Shown one piece after another: positions 43,368 to 52,958 of a stretch of DNA of 64,000 bases. Made by a program: the position numbers and the translations under genes. How positions within the stretch are numbered: the stretch's first letter is position 1; each line of letters begins with the position of its first letter. The stretch comes from Paenibacillus nanensis (lineage in GTDB: Bacteria; Bacillota; Bacilli; Paenibacillales; Paenibacillaceae), in NCBI RefSeq assembly GCF_003583765.1, contig NZ_QXQA01000007.1, positions 1 to 64,000 of the forward strand, read 5' to 3'. The notes under the pieces are model-generated. The model had not been told where the DNA came from, made no database searches, and saw only the letters and a list, made by a program, of their open reading frames with translations.

Positions 43368-45011
43368 TCACAATCCTATTCTTTTACGGTAGTCGGTTGG
43401 GGTCATGCCAACCAAGCTGCGGAACGTCTTGACGAAGTGTTTATAGCTTTTGTAGCCGCACATGCCGCAAATCTCGGTTACAAGATACCGGGAGTCGCGC
43501 AAATAGTCCTGGGCCGCCTGGATCCGGATTTCCGTAACAAATGTCATATAGTTTTTGCGCAGCTTCGATTTGAAAAGTCTGCTGAGATAGGACGGATTAT
43601 AGAAGAAGCGGTCGGCAACCATTTGAAGGGTAACGTCCTCGCTTATATGCTGCCGGATGAAAGCTTCGATTTGTTCGAAGACGAGATGCTCCTGCGCCGG
43701 CGATTTCGTCCCGCGCTTCTTGTAATCTTCGCTCAGCTGCATGACCCAATCCGAGATCCATTCAAAAAGCTCCTCCACCGTAGCGAAGTCGTCTATGAAG
43801 GTGAGCCTCAGCAGCTTTTCGCTGTAGATGTCCTCAACCTGCAGCCCGCTTTGATGCGCGAGCCGAAGCGTAACGCTCATGAGTTCTTGAAGGAATGCAA
43901 GCCACAAGTCGATTCCTGCAGGAGAGGAAGGACGGTAGGATTCCTTGCAAAGCCGCTGCATCAGCAGCTTGATCTCGTCGGAACGCCCCTCTTCGACGCA
44001 CGCGATTAACGCTTCGCGGTCTTCCTTCTTCAGTTGAACCGAATGTGCGGAATCGTCGGGATCCTTCGTCCCGTAGGCATCCAGCCGGAACTGCTCGCGG
44101 GCGGAATCGAAGTATCGCATGTAGAGCGCTTTGTCCGCCGCTTTCAACTCGGATGCGGCCTGGGCTAAATGGCCTGCGGTCCGGCCGATCGATATAAAAA
44201 TTCGAAGGGCCGTCTCTTCGGCGGTCGTTCGCCATATCTCCGAATACAGATCGATGACGGCTGCTTCCGCATCGCCGCCGTGGTCCGAATCAAAGGCGAG
44301 CACCGTATACAGCTTGCTGCCGCTCGTATAAGTCATCACTCGCCGCATTGCCGGAAGCCGCTGGAGCTCCTCCACAACGCGCTCCTTTAATTTGCGCAGG
44401 ACAGCGCGGCTTTGCAGCAGCTCATTCGGACTGGCGCGAAGAGGACTCGGGCAGGCGGCAATGACCGCGAGATAGGAGCACGCAAGCGTCTCCAGCTCGA
44501 GGAATGGCTGCAAATCGGAGCTGTCGACTACGGCGTCGTCCAGCAATTGCTTAATCGCGTCGCCGTATTTGTAACGCGTATTTTCCTTGGCGGCATCTTC
44601 GAGCTCGAGGCGCGAGCTTCGGTCGATCCGTCTTCGTTCGAGCTGGTCCAGACAATCCTTGACTGTAGCCATGCTTTCCTCATACTCCAACGGCTTCAGC
44701 AAATAGTTGCGGACATTGCCGATTTTTATCGCGCGCTGCGCGTAATGAAACTCATTGTAGCCGGTTAGGATAACGAACAATGCATCAGGCAGCTCGGGCC
44801 TAAGACGCTCGATCATTTCGAGCCCGTCCAGCTCCGGCATCCGGATATCGGTAATAATCAAATCTGGTTTATCCTGCAGGGCGAGACGAACGCCTTCCAT
44901 GCCGTTCTCGGCTTCGAGAATAACGTCGACCCCGAGGTCCTTCCATGGGAAATAATGCGTTAAACCTGCGCGAATGAGCGGCTCATCCTCGACGATCATT
45001 AGTTTGTACAT
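43368..45011 (-). CDS. YesN-type response regulator with AraC output domain
   Basis: 547 residues. Receiver with Asp55 in LIITDIRMPE, switch LTGYNEFHYA and the NYLLKP Lys; long middle region; C-terminal double helix-turn-helix (LQMVADRFFYNPSYLSRLFK; VTEICGMCGYKSYKHFVKTF). It is divergent from the SBP gene at 45237 across 225 bp and precedes its kinase. Confidence 0.9.
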   Translation of the reverse strand: MYKLMIVEDEPLIRAGLTHYFPWKDLGVDVILEAENGMEGVRLALQDKPDLIITDIRMPELDGLEMIERLRPELPDALFVILTGYNEFHYAQRAIKIGNVRNYLLKPLEYEESMATVKDCLDQLERRRIDRSSRLELEDAAKENTRYKYGDAIKQLLDDAVVDSSDLQPFLELETLACSYLAVIAACPSPLRASPNELLQSRAVLRKLKERVVEELQRLPAMRRVMTYTSGSKLYTVLAFDSDHGGDAEAAVIDLYSEIWRTTAEETALRIFISIGRTAGHLAQAASELKAADKALYMRYFDSAREQFRLDAYGTKDPDDSAHSVQLKKEDREALIACVEEGRSDEIKLLMQRLCKESYRPSSPAGIDLWLAFLQELMSVTLRLAHQSGLQVEDIYSEKLLRLTFIDDFATVEELFEWISDWVMQLSEDYKKRGTKSPAQEHLVFEQIEAFIRQHISEDVTLQMVADRFFYNPSYLSRLFKSKLRKNYMTFVTEIRIQAAQDYLRDSRYLVTEICGMCGYKSYKHFVKTFRSLVGMTPTDYRKRIGL

Positions 45012-45236
45012 AGCGCTCTCCTAAGGGATAATAGATTCATAGGACCATTATAACGGAAAAATAAAACGCATACATCGAGTTGAACGCTTAAAAAATGCAG
45101 AATCAAGCAATAGGTCATTTTAGAGCCATGAATGTAAAAGTAACGGGATTTTCTCAGGAACCCGTCGTCCACTATGCTAGATTCACGGGAGACAGGTCGA
45201 CATGATCTTCCGAAATAAGAAAACGGGGGTAATGAA

Positions 45237-46628
45237 ATGACAGCGATACGCAAACCATTCGTACTAGGCTTCGTGCTTTCCATGCTGATCATGTTGATTG
45301 CAGCGTGCAGCTCCGGGAATAACGGGAATTCGGAAGGCAATGCCAGCTCCGGCGAGAAGCCGGCCGAATCGAATCAGGCGTCCGAGACACCTGCTGAGCC
45401 GGTTGAAATTACATGGTGGAATTTTCCTAACTATCAGCCGCTTGACGGCGAAGTCGGGAAGTACGAGAAAGAAATTATTGCAGCATTCAATCAACAATAC
45501 CCTGACATTAAAGTTAACCTGGAAATGATCACATTCGACGGCGGCCCGGAAAAGCTGAACATCGCGATTTCGACCAACTCGGCCCCGGATCTGATCTATG
45601 ACGCGCCAGGCCGAATTATCGATTGGGCGAAAAAGGATTTGCTCGCGCCGCTCGACGATATGGTGACGGACGAAGTCAGAAGCGATATTTCGGAGGCGCT
45701 GTGGAAGCAATCCATGGTAGGCGGCAAAACGTATATGTATCCGATTAACACCGCGCCTTTTATGATGGCTGTTAATAAAACGGTATTCGAGAAAATGGGC
45801 AAGCTGGACCTGCTGCCGCTTGACCGTCCGGACAGAACGTGGACATTCGAAGAGTATAAAACGGCCTTGCAGGCCGTTAAGGACAACGCGCCTGACGTTA
45901 TTCCATCCGGCTTCTTCGCGAAGAGCCAAGCCGGCGACCAAGGAACTCGCGGTTATATTACAAATCTTGGCGTATCCCGTTTCTTGAATGAGGATTACAG
46001 CGCAGTCGCCATTAATACGGACCAAGCCGCCGCGGCACTCGACTGGATCGTTCAAGCGCAGAAGGACGGATTAATTGTAAACGGGTCCGCTTCTTTGGCG
46101 GCAAGCGATGTGAACGATTTGTTCCTGCAAGGAAAGCTTGCATTCACCATCAACTATTCCGCGGTATTGAAGGCGCAGAATAAGACGCTTAAGAAAGCGG
46201 AATTCGAAGAAGTGCTGCTTCCATTCCCGACTCTGGACGGGTCTGAGCCGAAGCTTGAGCCGTATCTTGGCGGCATGGCGATCTTCAACAACAAAGACGA
46301 AGCGAAAATCGCGGCTGCTAAGAAGCTGATCGATTTCATCGCTAACGATCCGGAATGGGGCAAGAAAAACTTGATCCAAACCGGCGGATTATCCGCGCGC
46401 AACTCGATCACCGGCCTATATGAAGACGAAGATTACAAATACTCGGAGTTGGCTCGGAAATTCATAACGGATCCTCCGACAATCGCCGACGGTTATGCGG
46501 AGATCCGCACTTATTGGTTCCCTGAGCTGCAACGCGCGCTGCTGGGAGCCGCAACCGGCAAGGAAGCGCTCGATGCTTTCGCTGAGAAAGCGAATGAGGC
46601 GATCAGCAAAGCGAAGGCTGCACAATAG
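45237..46628 (+). CDS. ABC transporter sugar-binding lipoprotein
   Basis: 463 residues. Lipoprotein signal MLIMLIAACSSG (Cys24), then an Asn/Ser/Glu-rich linker. Mature part typical of family 1 binding proteins (WWNFPNYQPL, TNSAPDLIYDAPG, AAAKKLIDFIANDPEWGKK). It starts a three-gene importer without ATPase, next to genes for GH35, sulfatase and GH29. The ligand may therefore be a galactose/fucose-containing glycan fragment, which is inference from position. Confidence 0.87.
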   Translation: MTAIRKPFVLGFVLSMLIMLIAACSSGNNGNSEGNASSGEKPAESNQASETPAEPVEITWWNFPNYQPLDGEVGKYEKEIIAAFNQQYPDIKVNLEMITFDGGPEKLNIAISTNSAPDLIYDAPGRIIDWAKKDLLAPLDDMVTDEVRSDISEALWKQSMVGGKTYMYPINTAPFMMAVNKTVFEKMGKLDLLPLDRPDRTWTFEEYKTALQAVKDNAPDVIPSGFFAKSQAGDQGTRGYITNLGVSRFLNEDYSAVAINTDQAAAALDWIVQAQKDGLIVNGSASLAASDVNDLFLQGKLAFTINYSAVLKAQNKTLKKAEFEEVLLPFPTLDGSEPKLEPYLGGMAIFNNKDEAKIAAAKKLIDFIANDPEWGKKNLIQTGGLSARNSITGLYEDEDYKYSELARKFITDPPTIADGYAEIRTYWFPELQRALLGAATGKEALDAFAEKANEAISKAKAAQ

Positions 46629-46642
46629 CTCAGATTGGTTTT

Positions 46643-46680
46643 GGAGCAGCGTATGAACGGTTCGCTGCTCCTTTCTTTTT
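46643..46680 (+). terminator. Intrinsic terminator between binding-protein and permease genes
   Basis: Perfect stem GGAGCAGCG (46643-46651) / CGCTGCTCC (46663-46671) followed by TTTCTTTTT. Because the permeases have no obvious promoter, partial read-through is likely, giving more binding protein than permease. Confidence 0.85.
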
Positions 46681-46710
46681 ACCGCATAAGTAAGGAAGGG
46701 AGAGATCCAT

Positions 46711-47607
46711 GTGTTGTCACCAGCTTTAAGAACAAAACGATACATCTGGCGCGACTGGCTGATGAGCTATCTGTTTCTGCTGCCCGCATTGGGATTTTTC
46801 CTGCTGTTCGTTGCGTATCCGATGCTTAAAGGGATTTACATTAGCTTTTTTAATCATACGCTGAACCAATTTGAATTTGTCGGCTTGGATAATTACAAGT
46901 TTTTGTTCCATGACGAAACGTTTATCAAATCGATGCGAAACACGGTTCTGATCGTGTTGATCGCAGTTCCGATCGTCATTGCTTTCTCCGTTTTCGTAGC
47001 GATGACCATTTACAAGAAATCGGAATGGCTGCGTTCGCTGTTTAGAGGCATATTTTATTTGCCTGCCGTATCCTCCGTCGTCAGTATTACAGTGGTATGG
47101 GCATCGATTTATGATCCCAACTTCGGGATTTTGAACTATATAACCAGTTTTTTCGGTATGGATCCAATCGCTTGGCTAGGCGATCCCGATACCGCCCTGT
47201 ATGCGATTATTCTCGTGTTGATTACAACGTCAGTCGGCCAGCCCATCATTCTATATGTCGCTTCCTTGGGCAATATCCCGGCGTCCTACATCGAGGCTGC
47301 GCAAATTGACAGAGCCAATTCCGGACAAATCTTTAGAAAAATCATTTGGCCGATGCTGATGCCGACCAATCTTTACATTATTGTCATCACGACGATCAAT
47401 TCGTTCCAAGTTTTCGCAATTATCCAACTATTGACCTCCGGCGGTCCGATGTACGAGACGTCAACGGTTATGTACGGCGTGTACGAAAAAGCGTTTGTGC
47501 TCGGCAACTTTGGTCTAGCCTCCGCTATGGGCGTGCTTCTAGCTATCGTGATCGGCGTTATTTCAATGATTCAATTCAAATTTTTAGGCAGCGATGTGGA
47601 GTACTAG
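46711..47607 (+). CDS. ABC sugar transporter permease (MalF type), altered EAA loop
   Basis: 298 residues starting at GTG with GGAAGGGAG about eight bases before it. About six membrane helices; the first is at 17-38. The EAA loop reads IEAAQIDRANSGQIF: the invariant-like Gly of EAAxIDGA is replaced by Arg (codon 47311-47313). The other permeases of this window keep the Gly. It probably still contacts the shared ATPase, but the change is worth noting. Confidence 0.86.
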   Translation: MLSPALRTKRYIWRDWLMSYLFLLPALGFFLLFVAYPMLKGIYISFFNHTLNQFEFVGLDNYKFLFHDETFIKSMRNTVLIVLIAVPIVIAFSVFVAMTIYKKSEWLRSLFRGIFYLPAVSSVVSITVVWASIYDPNFGILNYITSFFGMDPIAWLGDPDTALYAIILVLITTSVGQPIILYVASLGNIPASYIEAAQIDRANSGQIFRKIIWPMLMPTNLYIIVITTINSFQVFAIIQLLTSGGPMYETSTVMYGVYEKAFVLGNFGLASAMGVLLAIVIGVISMIQFKFLGSDVEY

Positions 47608-47617
47608 GAGGGGGAAC

Positions 47618-48436
47618 ATGAGGCTCAACAGAAGTCCTATCATATCCAATATCATTGTGGCGGCATGCGCTTTGTTGTTTATTTTTCCGTTTTATTGGAT
47701 CATAACGGGCGCGTTTAAGGTGCAGGACGTTGCCGTCGCCATTCCGCCGGAATGGTTTCCGCTGGAGCCGACGCTCGAGAACTTTGAGACATTATTTAAA
47801 AATCCGGTATGGCGCTGGACGCTTAACAGCTTCATAGTTGCCGGCGGAGAGATGGTCGGCGTTTGTCTCGTCGCTTCTATGGCCGGATATGTGCTGGCAA
47901 AAAAATCGTTCCCGGGACGCGTCATCATCTTCTCCATGTTTGTGGCCGCTATGGCGCTTCCTAAGCAGGTCATACTGGTGCCGCTGTTTACGATGCTTGC
48001 CGACTTCGGCTGGATCGATACGTATAAGGGGCTTATTCTGCCTGCGATCGGCTGGCCTTTCGGTATATTCCTGATGAAACAATTCGCGCAGACGATTCCG
48101 GGCGAGCTGATGGAAGCCGCCAAAATTGACGGCTGCAGCGAAATACGGATGTTTTACAGCATTATCTTGCCGCTGCTCAAGCCGGCAATGGGCGCGCTCG
48201 CGATCTTTACCTTTATTAATGGCTGGAACGATTACTTCAGCCAATTGATCATGACGCGCTCGACGCCGATGATGACGCTGCCGCTTGGCGTTGCGACCTT
48301 AAAGGGCGAATATACAACCCCTTACGGCGTGTTGATGGCGGGCGCCGCTATCGCTTCCATTCCAATGATTACGATTTTTGTCTTATTCCAAAAAGCGTTT
48401 ACGCAAGGTCTTACGATGGGCGCGGTAAAAGGGTAG
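47618..48436 (+). CDS. ABC sugar transporter permease (MalG type)
   Basis: 272 residues from ATG 47618, which has AGGAGGGGG in front; the in-frame ATG 47594 lies in the end of the previous gene. Six membrane helices, EAA loop LMEAAKIDGCSEIRMF and C-terminal FTQGLTMGAVKG. Confidence 0.88.
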   Translation: MRLNRSPIISNIIVAACALLFIFPFYWIITGAFKVQDVAVAIPPEWFPLEPTLENFETLFKNPVWRWTLNSFIVAGGEMVGVCLVASMAGYVLAKKSFPGRVIIFSMFVAAMALPKQVILVPLFTMLADFGWIDTYKGLILPAIGWPFGIFLMKQFAQTIPGELMEAAKIDGCSEIRMFYSIILPLLKPAMGALAIFTFINGWNDYFSQLIMTRSTPMMTLPLGVATLKGEYTTPYGVLMAGAAIASIPMITIFVLFQKAFTQGLTMGAVKG

Positions 48437-48491
48437 AAAGTAAGGGTTTGACGGCAGCAGGGAGAGTGATCTATTGTGCCGCCGTAAGCTT

Positions 48492-48525
48492 AACGCTTCC
48501 TATATTTAATAGGGAGCGTTTTTTC
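48492..48525 (+). terminator. Terminator of the 45237-48436 importer operon
   Basis: AACGCT-CCTAT pairs ATAGG-AGCGTT with one T/G wobble, loop ATTTA, followed by T6. It overlaps the last codons and stop (48506-48508) of the convergent AraC gene. Confidence 0.88.
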
Positions 48526-49429
48526 TGTCTTCACCTGGCACGTGGCTGACCAGCGCATTTCCTTGATGTCTCGGCTTGAACGCTGTCGGCGAATAGCCGG
48601 TCCAGCGCCGGAACTGCCGGGAGAAGTGGCTGGCCGACTGAAAGCCGAGCCTTTCCGCAATTTCGGAGACAGGCAAATACGTTTTGACAAGCATCTCCTT
48701 GGCGAGCATTAGCTTTCTACGGCTTACGTATTGCCGCGGCGACAAGCCGTAAACCTTGGTGAACAGCTTGGTGCATTGGCTGCGGCTCATGTTCATCTCT
48801 TTCGCCACGCTCGCGATCGAGACATGATCGGATAAGCCGAGCGACAGCCGCTCCTCGATCGCATGGGCAGCGTCGGCGGCGGACGGTGTTACGCTGACCG
48901 CATCAAGGGCCGCTTCGCCTTGTACACGGATTAACGCAAGCATCTCGCGGATAATGAGCAGGATGTTCGCTTGGAGCAGCAGCTTATCCTCAAGCGGCGT
49001 GCCAGCCCCGGCTGCTCCCCCTTCAGGGACATGCTCCGTCAATTCCCGAAGCTCTTGAATGTAACGGCCCAGCCTTTCGGAGCCCGCAGCCTCAGCTGCG
49101 GGCACAAGCCGGTAAGGCGCCGCGCCGAGCAGGCTTCGAATTTCCAGATCGTCCAGGTCGAAATGCACATTAATAAACTCATAATCGGCAGGGGAAGTGT
49201 TTGCGCTTTTGTGCCGCTCCCCGGCGTTGATCAGCAGCCAATCCCCCGGTCTGAGAATAACGGTCGTCCGGTTAATTTCTTGTTCCACCTCGCCGCCCAA
49301 ACAGCATAACAGCTCGAACAGATGATGATGGTGCCGCGGATATTCCCAGCCGGACGGAAATTTGCCGATATGAAATCCGGTCAGCTGAAGCGTAGAGGTC
49401 ATATTGGGAAGGCTGGTCACATTCTGCAT
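48506..49429 (-). CDS. AraC-family transcriptional regulator
   Basis: 307 residues: N-terminal cupin (YPRHHHHLFELLCCLGGE; GDWLLINAGERHKSAN) and C-terminal double helix-turn-helix (IASVAKEMNMSRSQCTKLFT; VSEIAERLGFQSASHFSRQFRRW). It is a paralogue of the regulator at 25300. It is divergent from the GH35-sulfatase-fucosidase genes, and the 167-bp gap contains repeated CAAATGGT motifs, so it is the likely regulator of those genes. The last codons lie inside the importer terminator. Confidence 0.85.
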   Translation of the reverse strand: MQNVTSLPNMTSTLQLTGFHIGKFPSGWEYPRHHHHLFELLCCLGGEVEQEINRTTVILRPGDWLLINAGERHKSANTSPADYEFINVHFDLDDLEIRSLLGAAPYRLVPAAEAAGSERLGRYIQELRELTEHVPEGGAAGAGTPLEDKLLLQANILLIIREMLALIRVQGEAALDAVSVTPSAADAAHAIEERLSLGLSDHVSIASVAKEMNMSRSQCTKLFTKVYGLSPRQYVSRRKLMLAKEMLVKTYLPVSEIAERLGFQSASHFSRQFRRWTGYSPTAFKPRHQGNALVSHVPGEDRKNAPY

Positions 49430-49494
49430 GAAGTATCACTCTTTCGCTCGATATTATGCTTTATTTTATCACAACGATAAGCGGTTCAGGCGAA

Positions 49495-49530
49495 CAAATG
49501 GTACAAATGGTAAATAAAATGCACCATTTG
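49495..49530 (+). promoter_or_regulatory. CAAATGGT repeat cluster (candidate AraC operator)
   Basis: CAAATGGT occurs twice as a direct repeat (49495-49502, 49504-49511), and its exact inverse ACCATTTG follows at 49523-49530. The three 8-mers are identical apart from orientation and lie in the gap between the divergent AraC gene and the GH35 gene, 66 nt before the GH35 start. Confidence 0.5.
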
Positions 49531-49596
49531 GCGATTGAGGCATGGATAGGCATCTCGGATAATGAAGCTGACGTCATCTATTTGTGGAGGGTTATT

Positions 49597-51348
49597 ATGG
49601 CTAATCTCGAAGTGAGAGGCTCGCAATTTTGGCTGAATGGGGAACCGATCCGGATTTTATCCGGCGCCATTCATTATTTTCGGGTTGTTCCGGATTATTG
49701 GGAGGACCGTTTGCTCAAGCTGAAAGCTTGCGGCTTCAATACCGTGGAAACCTATATTCCGTGGAACCTGCATGAGCCGGAGGAAGGGAAATTTATGTTC
49801 GAAGGACTGGCGGATGTCGAGCGGTTCATCGCGCTCGCCGGGGAGCTCGGTCTGCATGTTATCGTCCGCCCGAGTCCGTATATATGCGCGGAGTGGGAAT
49901 TCGGCGGACTGCCTGCTTGGCTGCTGCGCGAACCGGAAATTCAGCTGCGCTGTATGGACGAACGTTATTTGCGCAAGGTTGACGCTTATTTCGACGTGCT
50001 CATGCCAAAGCTAGTGCCGCTTCTCAGCTCAAACGGCGGACCGATTCTCGCCGTGCAAATCGAGAATGAATACGGCAGCTACGGCAATGACAAGAACTAT
50101 CTGACTCATTTGAAGAACGGTATGCAAGAGCGGGGAGTGGATGTATTGCTGTTCACCTCGGACGGACCGACGGATCAAATGCTGCAAGGCGGGACGCTGC
50201 CTGACGTGCTGGCTACGGTGAACTTTGGCTCCAGGCCCGAGGAGGAGTTCGCGAAATTCCGGGAGTACCGACCGGAGGAGCCGTTATTTTGCATGGAATA
50301 TTGGAACGGCTGGTTCGATCATTGGCTAAAGCCGCATCATACCCGGGATGGAGGAGATGTCGCCGACGTGCTCGACCGGATGCTTGCCGCAGGCGCTTCC
50401 GTCAACTTCTACATGTTCCATGGCGGAACGAACTTCGGATTCTATAATGGGGCGAACTTTCAAGACAAATACGAACCGACCGTTACAAGCTATGATTACG
50501 ATGCGCCGCTGTCGGAATGCGGGGATGTAACCGAAAAGTATATGGCGGTGCGCGAGGTGCTGCGCAAGCACGGCGCCGATGTTCCGGAAGCTCTTCCGGA
50601 GCCGTCCCGCAAGAAGCGTTACGGCAAGGTAGCGATGACGGAAGCGGCGGATTTGTTCGCGAATCTCGAGCCGCTGTCGGCGCCTGTCCGAAGCGCCAGT
50701 CCGGAGCCGATGGAGAAGCTCGGCCAGAGCTACGGCTTTATTCTATACCGGACGCACGTGACGGGACCGAGAACGTCGCAGGAGCTGCATGTGCAGGATG
50801 TGCACGACCGGGCGCAGGTGTACCTGGACGGCCGGTTGATCGGAACGGTCGAGCGGTGGGACCAAAAGCCGATTATCGTGGATATTCCAGCGCAGGGCGC
50901 AGCTCTTGATATCCTTGTGGAAAATATGGGAAGGGTCAATTACGGGCCTCGTCTGAAGGATCCAAAGGGCATTACGGAGGGTGTGCGCCTCGATAATCAA
51001 TTTCAGTTCGATTGGACGATCTATCCGCTGCCGCTTGCCGACCTGTCGGCATTGCCGTTCTCGGAGCTCCCGAACCGGCAGGCGGCTTTTGAGAATCCAA
51101 CGTTTTACAAGGGTGAACTTGTCGTAGACGAGATTGCCGATACGTTCGTGCGCCTTGAGGGATGGACAAAAGGCGTCGTCTGGATCAACGGCTTCAATCT
51201 GGGCCGCTATTGGGAGAAGGGGCCGCAAAAAACGTTGTATGTACCCGGGCCGCTGCTCCGCAAGGGACGCAATGAAATCATTGTCTTTGAGCTGCACGGC
51301 GCAACAAAGCTTGAGCTCGAGCTGGCAGAAGCTCCGGATCTTGGTTAG
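49597..51348 (+). CDS. GH35 beta-galactosidase
   Basis: 583 residues of glycoside hydrolase family 35. Typical segments: SGAIHYFRVVPDYWEDRL, TYIPWNLHEPEEG, ICAEWEFGGLPAWLL, the general acid/base Glu158 in QIENEYGSYG and the nucleophile Glu234 in FCMEYWNGWFD. A beta-sandwich C-terminal region carries WTKGVVWINGFNLGRYW. No signal peptide, so it is intracellular. It releases terminal beta-galactose; GH35 enzymes of this size in Firmicutes often prefer beta-1,3-linked galactose, as in mucin cores. ATG 49597 has TGGAGGG in front; longer frames cover the operator. Confidence 0.9.
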   Translation: MANLEVRGSQFWLNGEPIRILSGAIHYFRVVPDYWEDRLLKLKACGFNTVETYIPWNLHEPEEGKFMFEGLADVERFIALAGELGLHVIVRPSPYICAEWEFGGLPAWLLREPEIQLRCMDERYLRKVDAYFDVLMPKLVPLLSSNGGPILAVQIENEYGSYGNDKNYLTHLKNGMQERGVDVLLFTSDGPTDQMLQGGTLPDVLATVNFGSRPEEEFAKFREYRPEEPLFCMEYWNGWFDHWLKPHHTRDGGDVADVLDRMLAAGASVNFYMFHGGTNFGFYNGANFQDKYEPTVTSYDYDAPLSECGDVTEKYMAVREVLRKHGADVPEALPEPSRKKRYGKVAMTEAADLFANLEPLSAPVRSASPEPMEKLGQSYGFILYRTHVTGPRTSQELHVQDVHDRAQVYLDGRLIGTVERWDQKPIIVDIPAQGAALDILVENMGRVNYGPRLKDPKGITEGVRLDNQFQFDWTIYPLPLADLSALPFSELPNRQAAFENPTFYKGELVVDEIADTFVRLEGWTKGVVWINGFNLGRYWEKGPQKTLYVPGPLLRKGRNEIIVFELHGATKLELELAEAPDLG

Positions 51349-51385
51349 AGGAGAAGCGGGAACATGAAAGGAACGGTGAAGGCTC

Positions 51386-52867
51386 ATGAATGACAACAGA
51401 CCGAATCTATTGCTGATTACCGTCGATCAAATGAGAGGCGACTGCCTGAGCATCCTCGGGCACCCAGTCGTCGAGACGCCGAATTTGGACCAGCTGGCGC
51501 GCAGGGGCATGCTGTTCCACAACGCGTATTCCTCGACGCCGACCTGCGTGCCCGCGCGCGCGGCGCTGTTCACCGGCATGAGCCCGCGTTCGCACGGCCG
51601 CGTCGGATATGAGGAGAAGGTGCCTTGGCGTTATGAGCATACGCTTCCGGGCGAGCTGGCCAAAGCCGGCTATCATACGCAGTGCGTCGGCAAAATGCAT
51701 GTCGATCCGGCGCGCAGCCTATGCGGCTTTCATCACGTGATGCTGCACGACGGCTATTTGCATCATAACCGCTTCAAACATACGAATACGGTGGCGGAGT
51801 CCCATGACAGCTGCGACGATTATTTGCCATGGCTGCGGGAGCGCGCGGGGGCGAGCGCCGATCTCATCGATCTCGGCCTTGACTGCAACGCCTCCACCGT
51901 CGCCCGTCCTTGGCATCTGCCGGAGGCGCTTCACCCGACGAACTGGGTCGTGACGCAATCCATTGACTTTTTGCGGCGGCGCGATCCGGGCAAGCCCTTC
52001 TTTCTATGGAGCTCGTTCGTTCGGCCGCATCCGCCGTTCGACCCGCCGCAGGTGTATTGGGACCGGTATGACGGAGCGGATTTCCCGGATCCGGTCGTCG
52101 GCGATTGGGCGGAGCGGGATGATCCGGCGCGCAGCGGTCTCGATCCGGTGGCCCGGTCGGGCATCGTGCCGATAAGGCGTCTGCGGCGAGCGATGGCCGC
52201 TTACTACGCGCTCATCACCCATATTGACGACCAGCTGGGCAGGCTTATGAACGCGATGGAAGAATACGGCGTGTTAGACAATACGGTCATCGTCTTCACC
52301 TCCGACCACGGGGAGCTGCTCGGCGATCATCATCTGTTCCGCAAAGCGCTTCCGTACGAAGGCAGCGCGAAGGTTCCGCTTCTTATAGCCGATCCGGGAG
52401 GTAAGCTCGGAATCCGTCAAGGCGTGTCGGTCGACGCGGTTGCGGAGCTTCGCGACATAATGCCGACGCTGCTCGAATGCGCTGGCGCGGGCATTCCCGA
52501 CACTGTGGACGGCGAGAGCCTGATGCGCGCGCGGGAACGCGCGCAGGAAGGCAGCTGGCGGCCTTACATTCACGGCGAGCACGCTTACGGCGAACAATCG
52601 CATCAGTATTTGACCGACGGCCGCCAAAAATATATTTGGTTTACGCAGACGGGAGAAGAGCAGCTGTTCGACCTGGAGTTCGATCCGCACGAGCTTGTGA
52701 ATAGAGCCGGGGAGGCTTCGTATGCCGCAAGTCTGCTATTATGGCGCGAACGTCTCGTTCGCGAGCTGGACGGGCGGGAGGAAGGTTATGTGCAAAGCGG
52801 CAAGCTTGTCGTTGGACGGGAGCCGCGAACCTGTCTTCGCCACATCTTGCCGCAAGAAGGCTGCTAA
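51386..52867 (+). CDS. Sulfatase (formylglycine-dependent)
   Basis: 493 residues, type I sulfatase. N-terminal metal-binding NLLLITVDQMRGD, then the maturation motif TCVPARAALFTG, which fits CxPxR; Cys54 would be oxidised to formylglycine. GKMHVDP, IVFTSDHGELLGDH and KVPLLIADPGG complete the active site. No signal peptide is apparent, so it would act on imported fragments. Between GH35 and GH29 its likely target is a sulfated galactose or GlcNAc of a mucin-type or algal glycan. No formylglycine-generating enzyme is encoded here. Confidence 0.86.
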   Translation: MNDNRPNLLLITVDQMRGDCLSILGHPVVETPNLDQLARRGMLFHNAYSSTPTCVPARAALFTGMSPRSHGRVGYEEKVPWRYEHTLPGELAKAGYHTQCVGKMHVDPARSLCGFHHVMLHDGYLHHNRFKHTNTVAESHDSCDDYLPWLRERAGASADLIDLGLDCNASTVARPWHLPEALHPTNWVVTQSIDFLRRRDPGKPFFLWSSFVRPHPPFDPPQVYWDRYDGADFPDPVVGDWAERDDPARSGLDPVARSGIVPIRRLRRAMAAYYALITHIDDQLGRLMNAMEEYGVLDNTVIVFTSDHGELLGDHHLFRKALPYEGSAKVPLLIADPGGKLGIRQGVSVDAVAELRDIMPTLLECAGAGIPDTVDGESLMRARERAQEGSWRPYIHGEHAYGEQSHQYLTDGRQKYIWFTQTGEEQLFDLEFDPHELVNRAGEASYAASLLLWRERLVRELDGREEGYVQSGKLVVGREPRTCLRHILPQEGC

Positions 52868-52958
52868 CCGGATTATGGAATGGAAGCCGCTTGCGGAATC
52901 ACGAAGCAGAATGGAAGCGGGACTGACCGCGAATTAACGAATCGAAAGGAAGCGAGCT

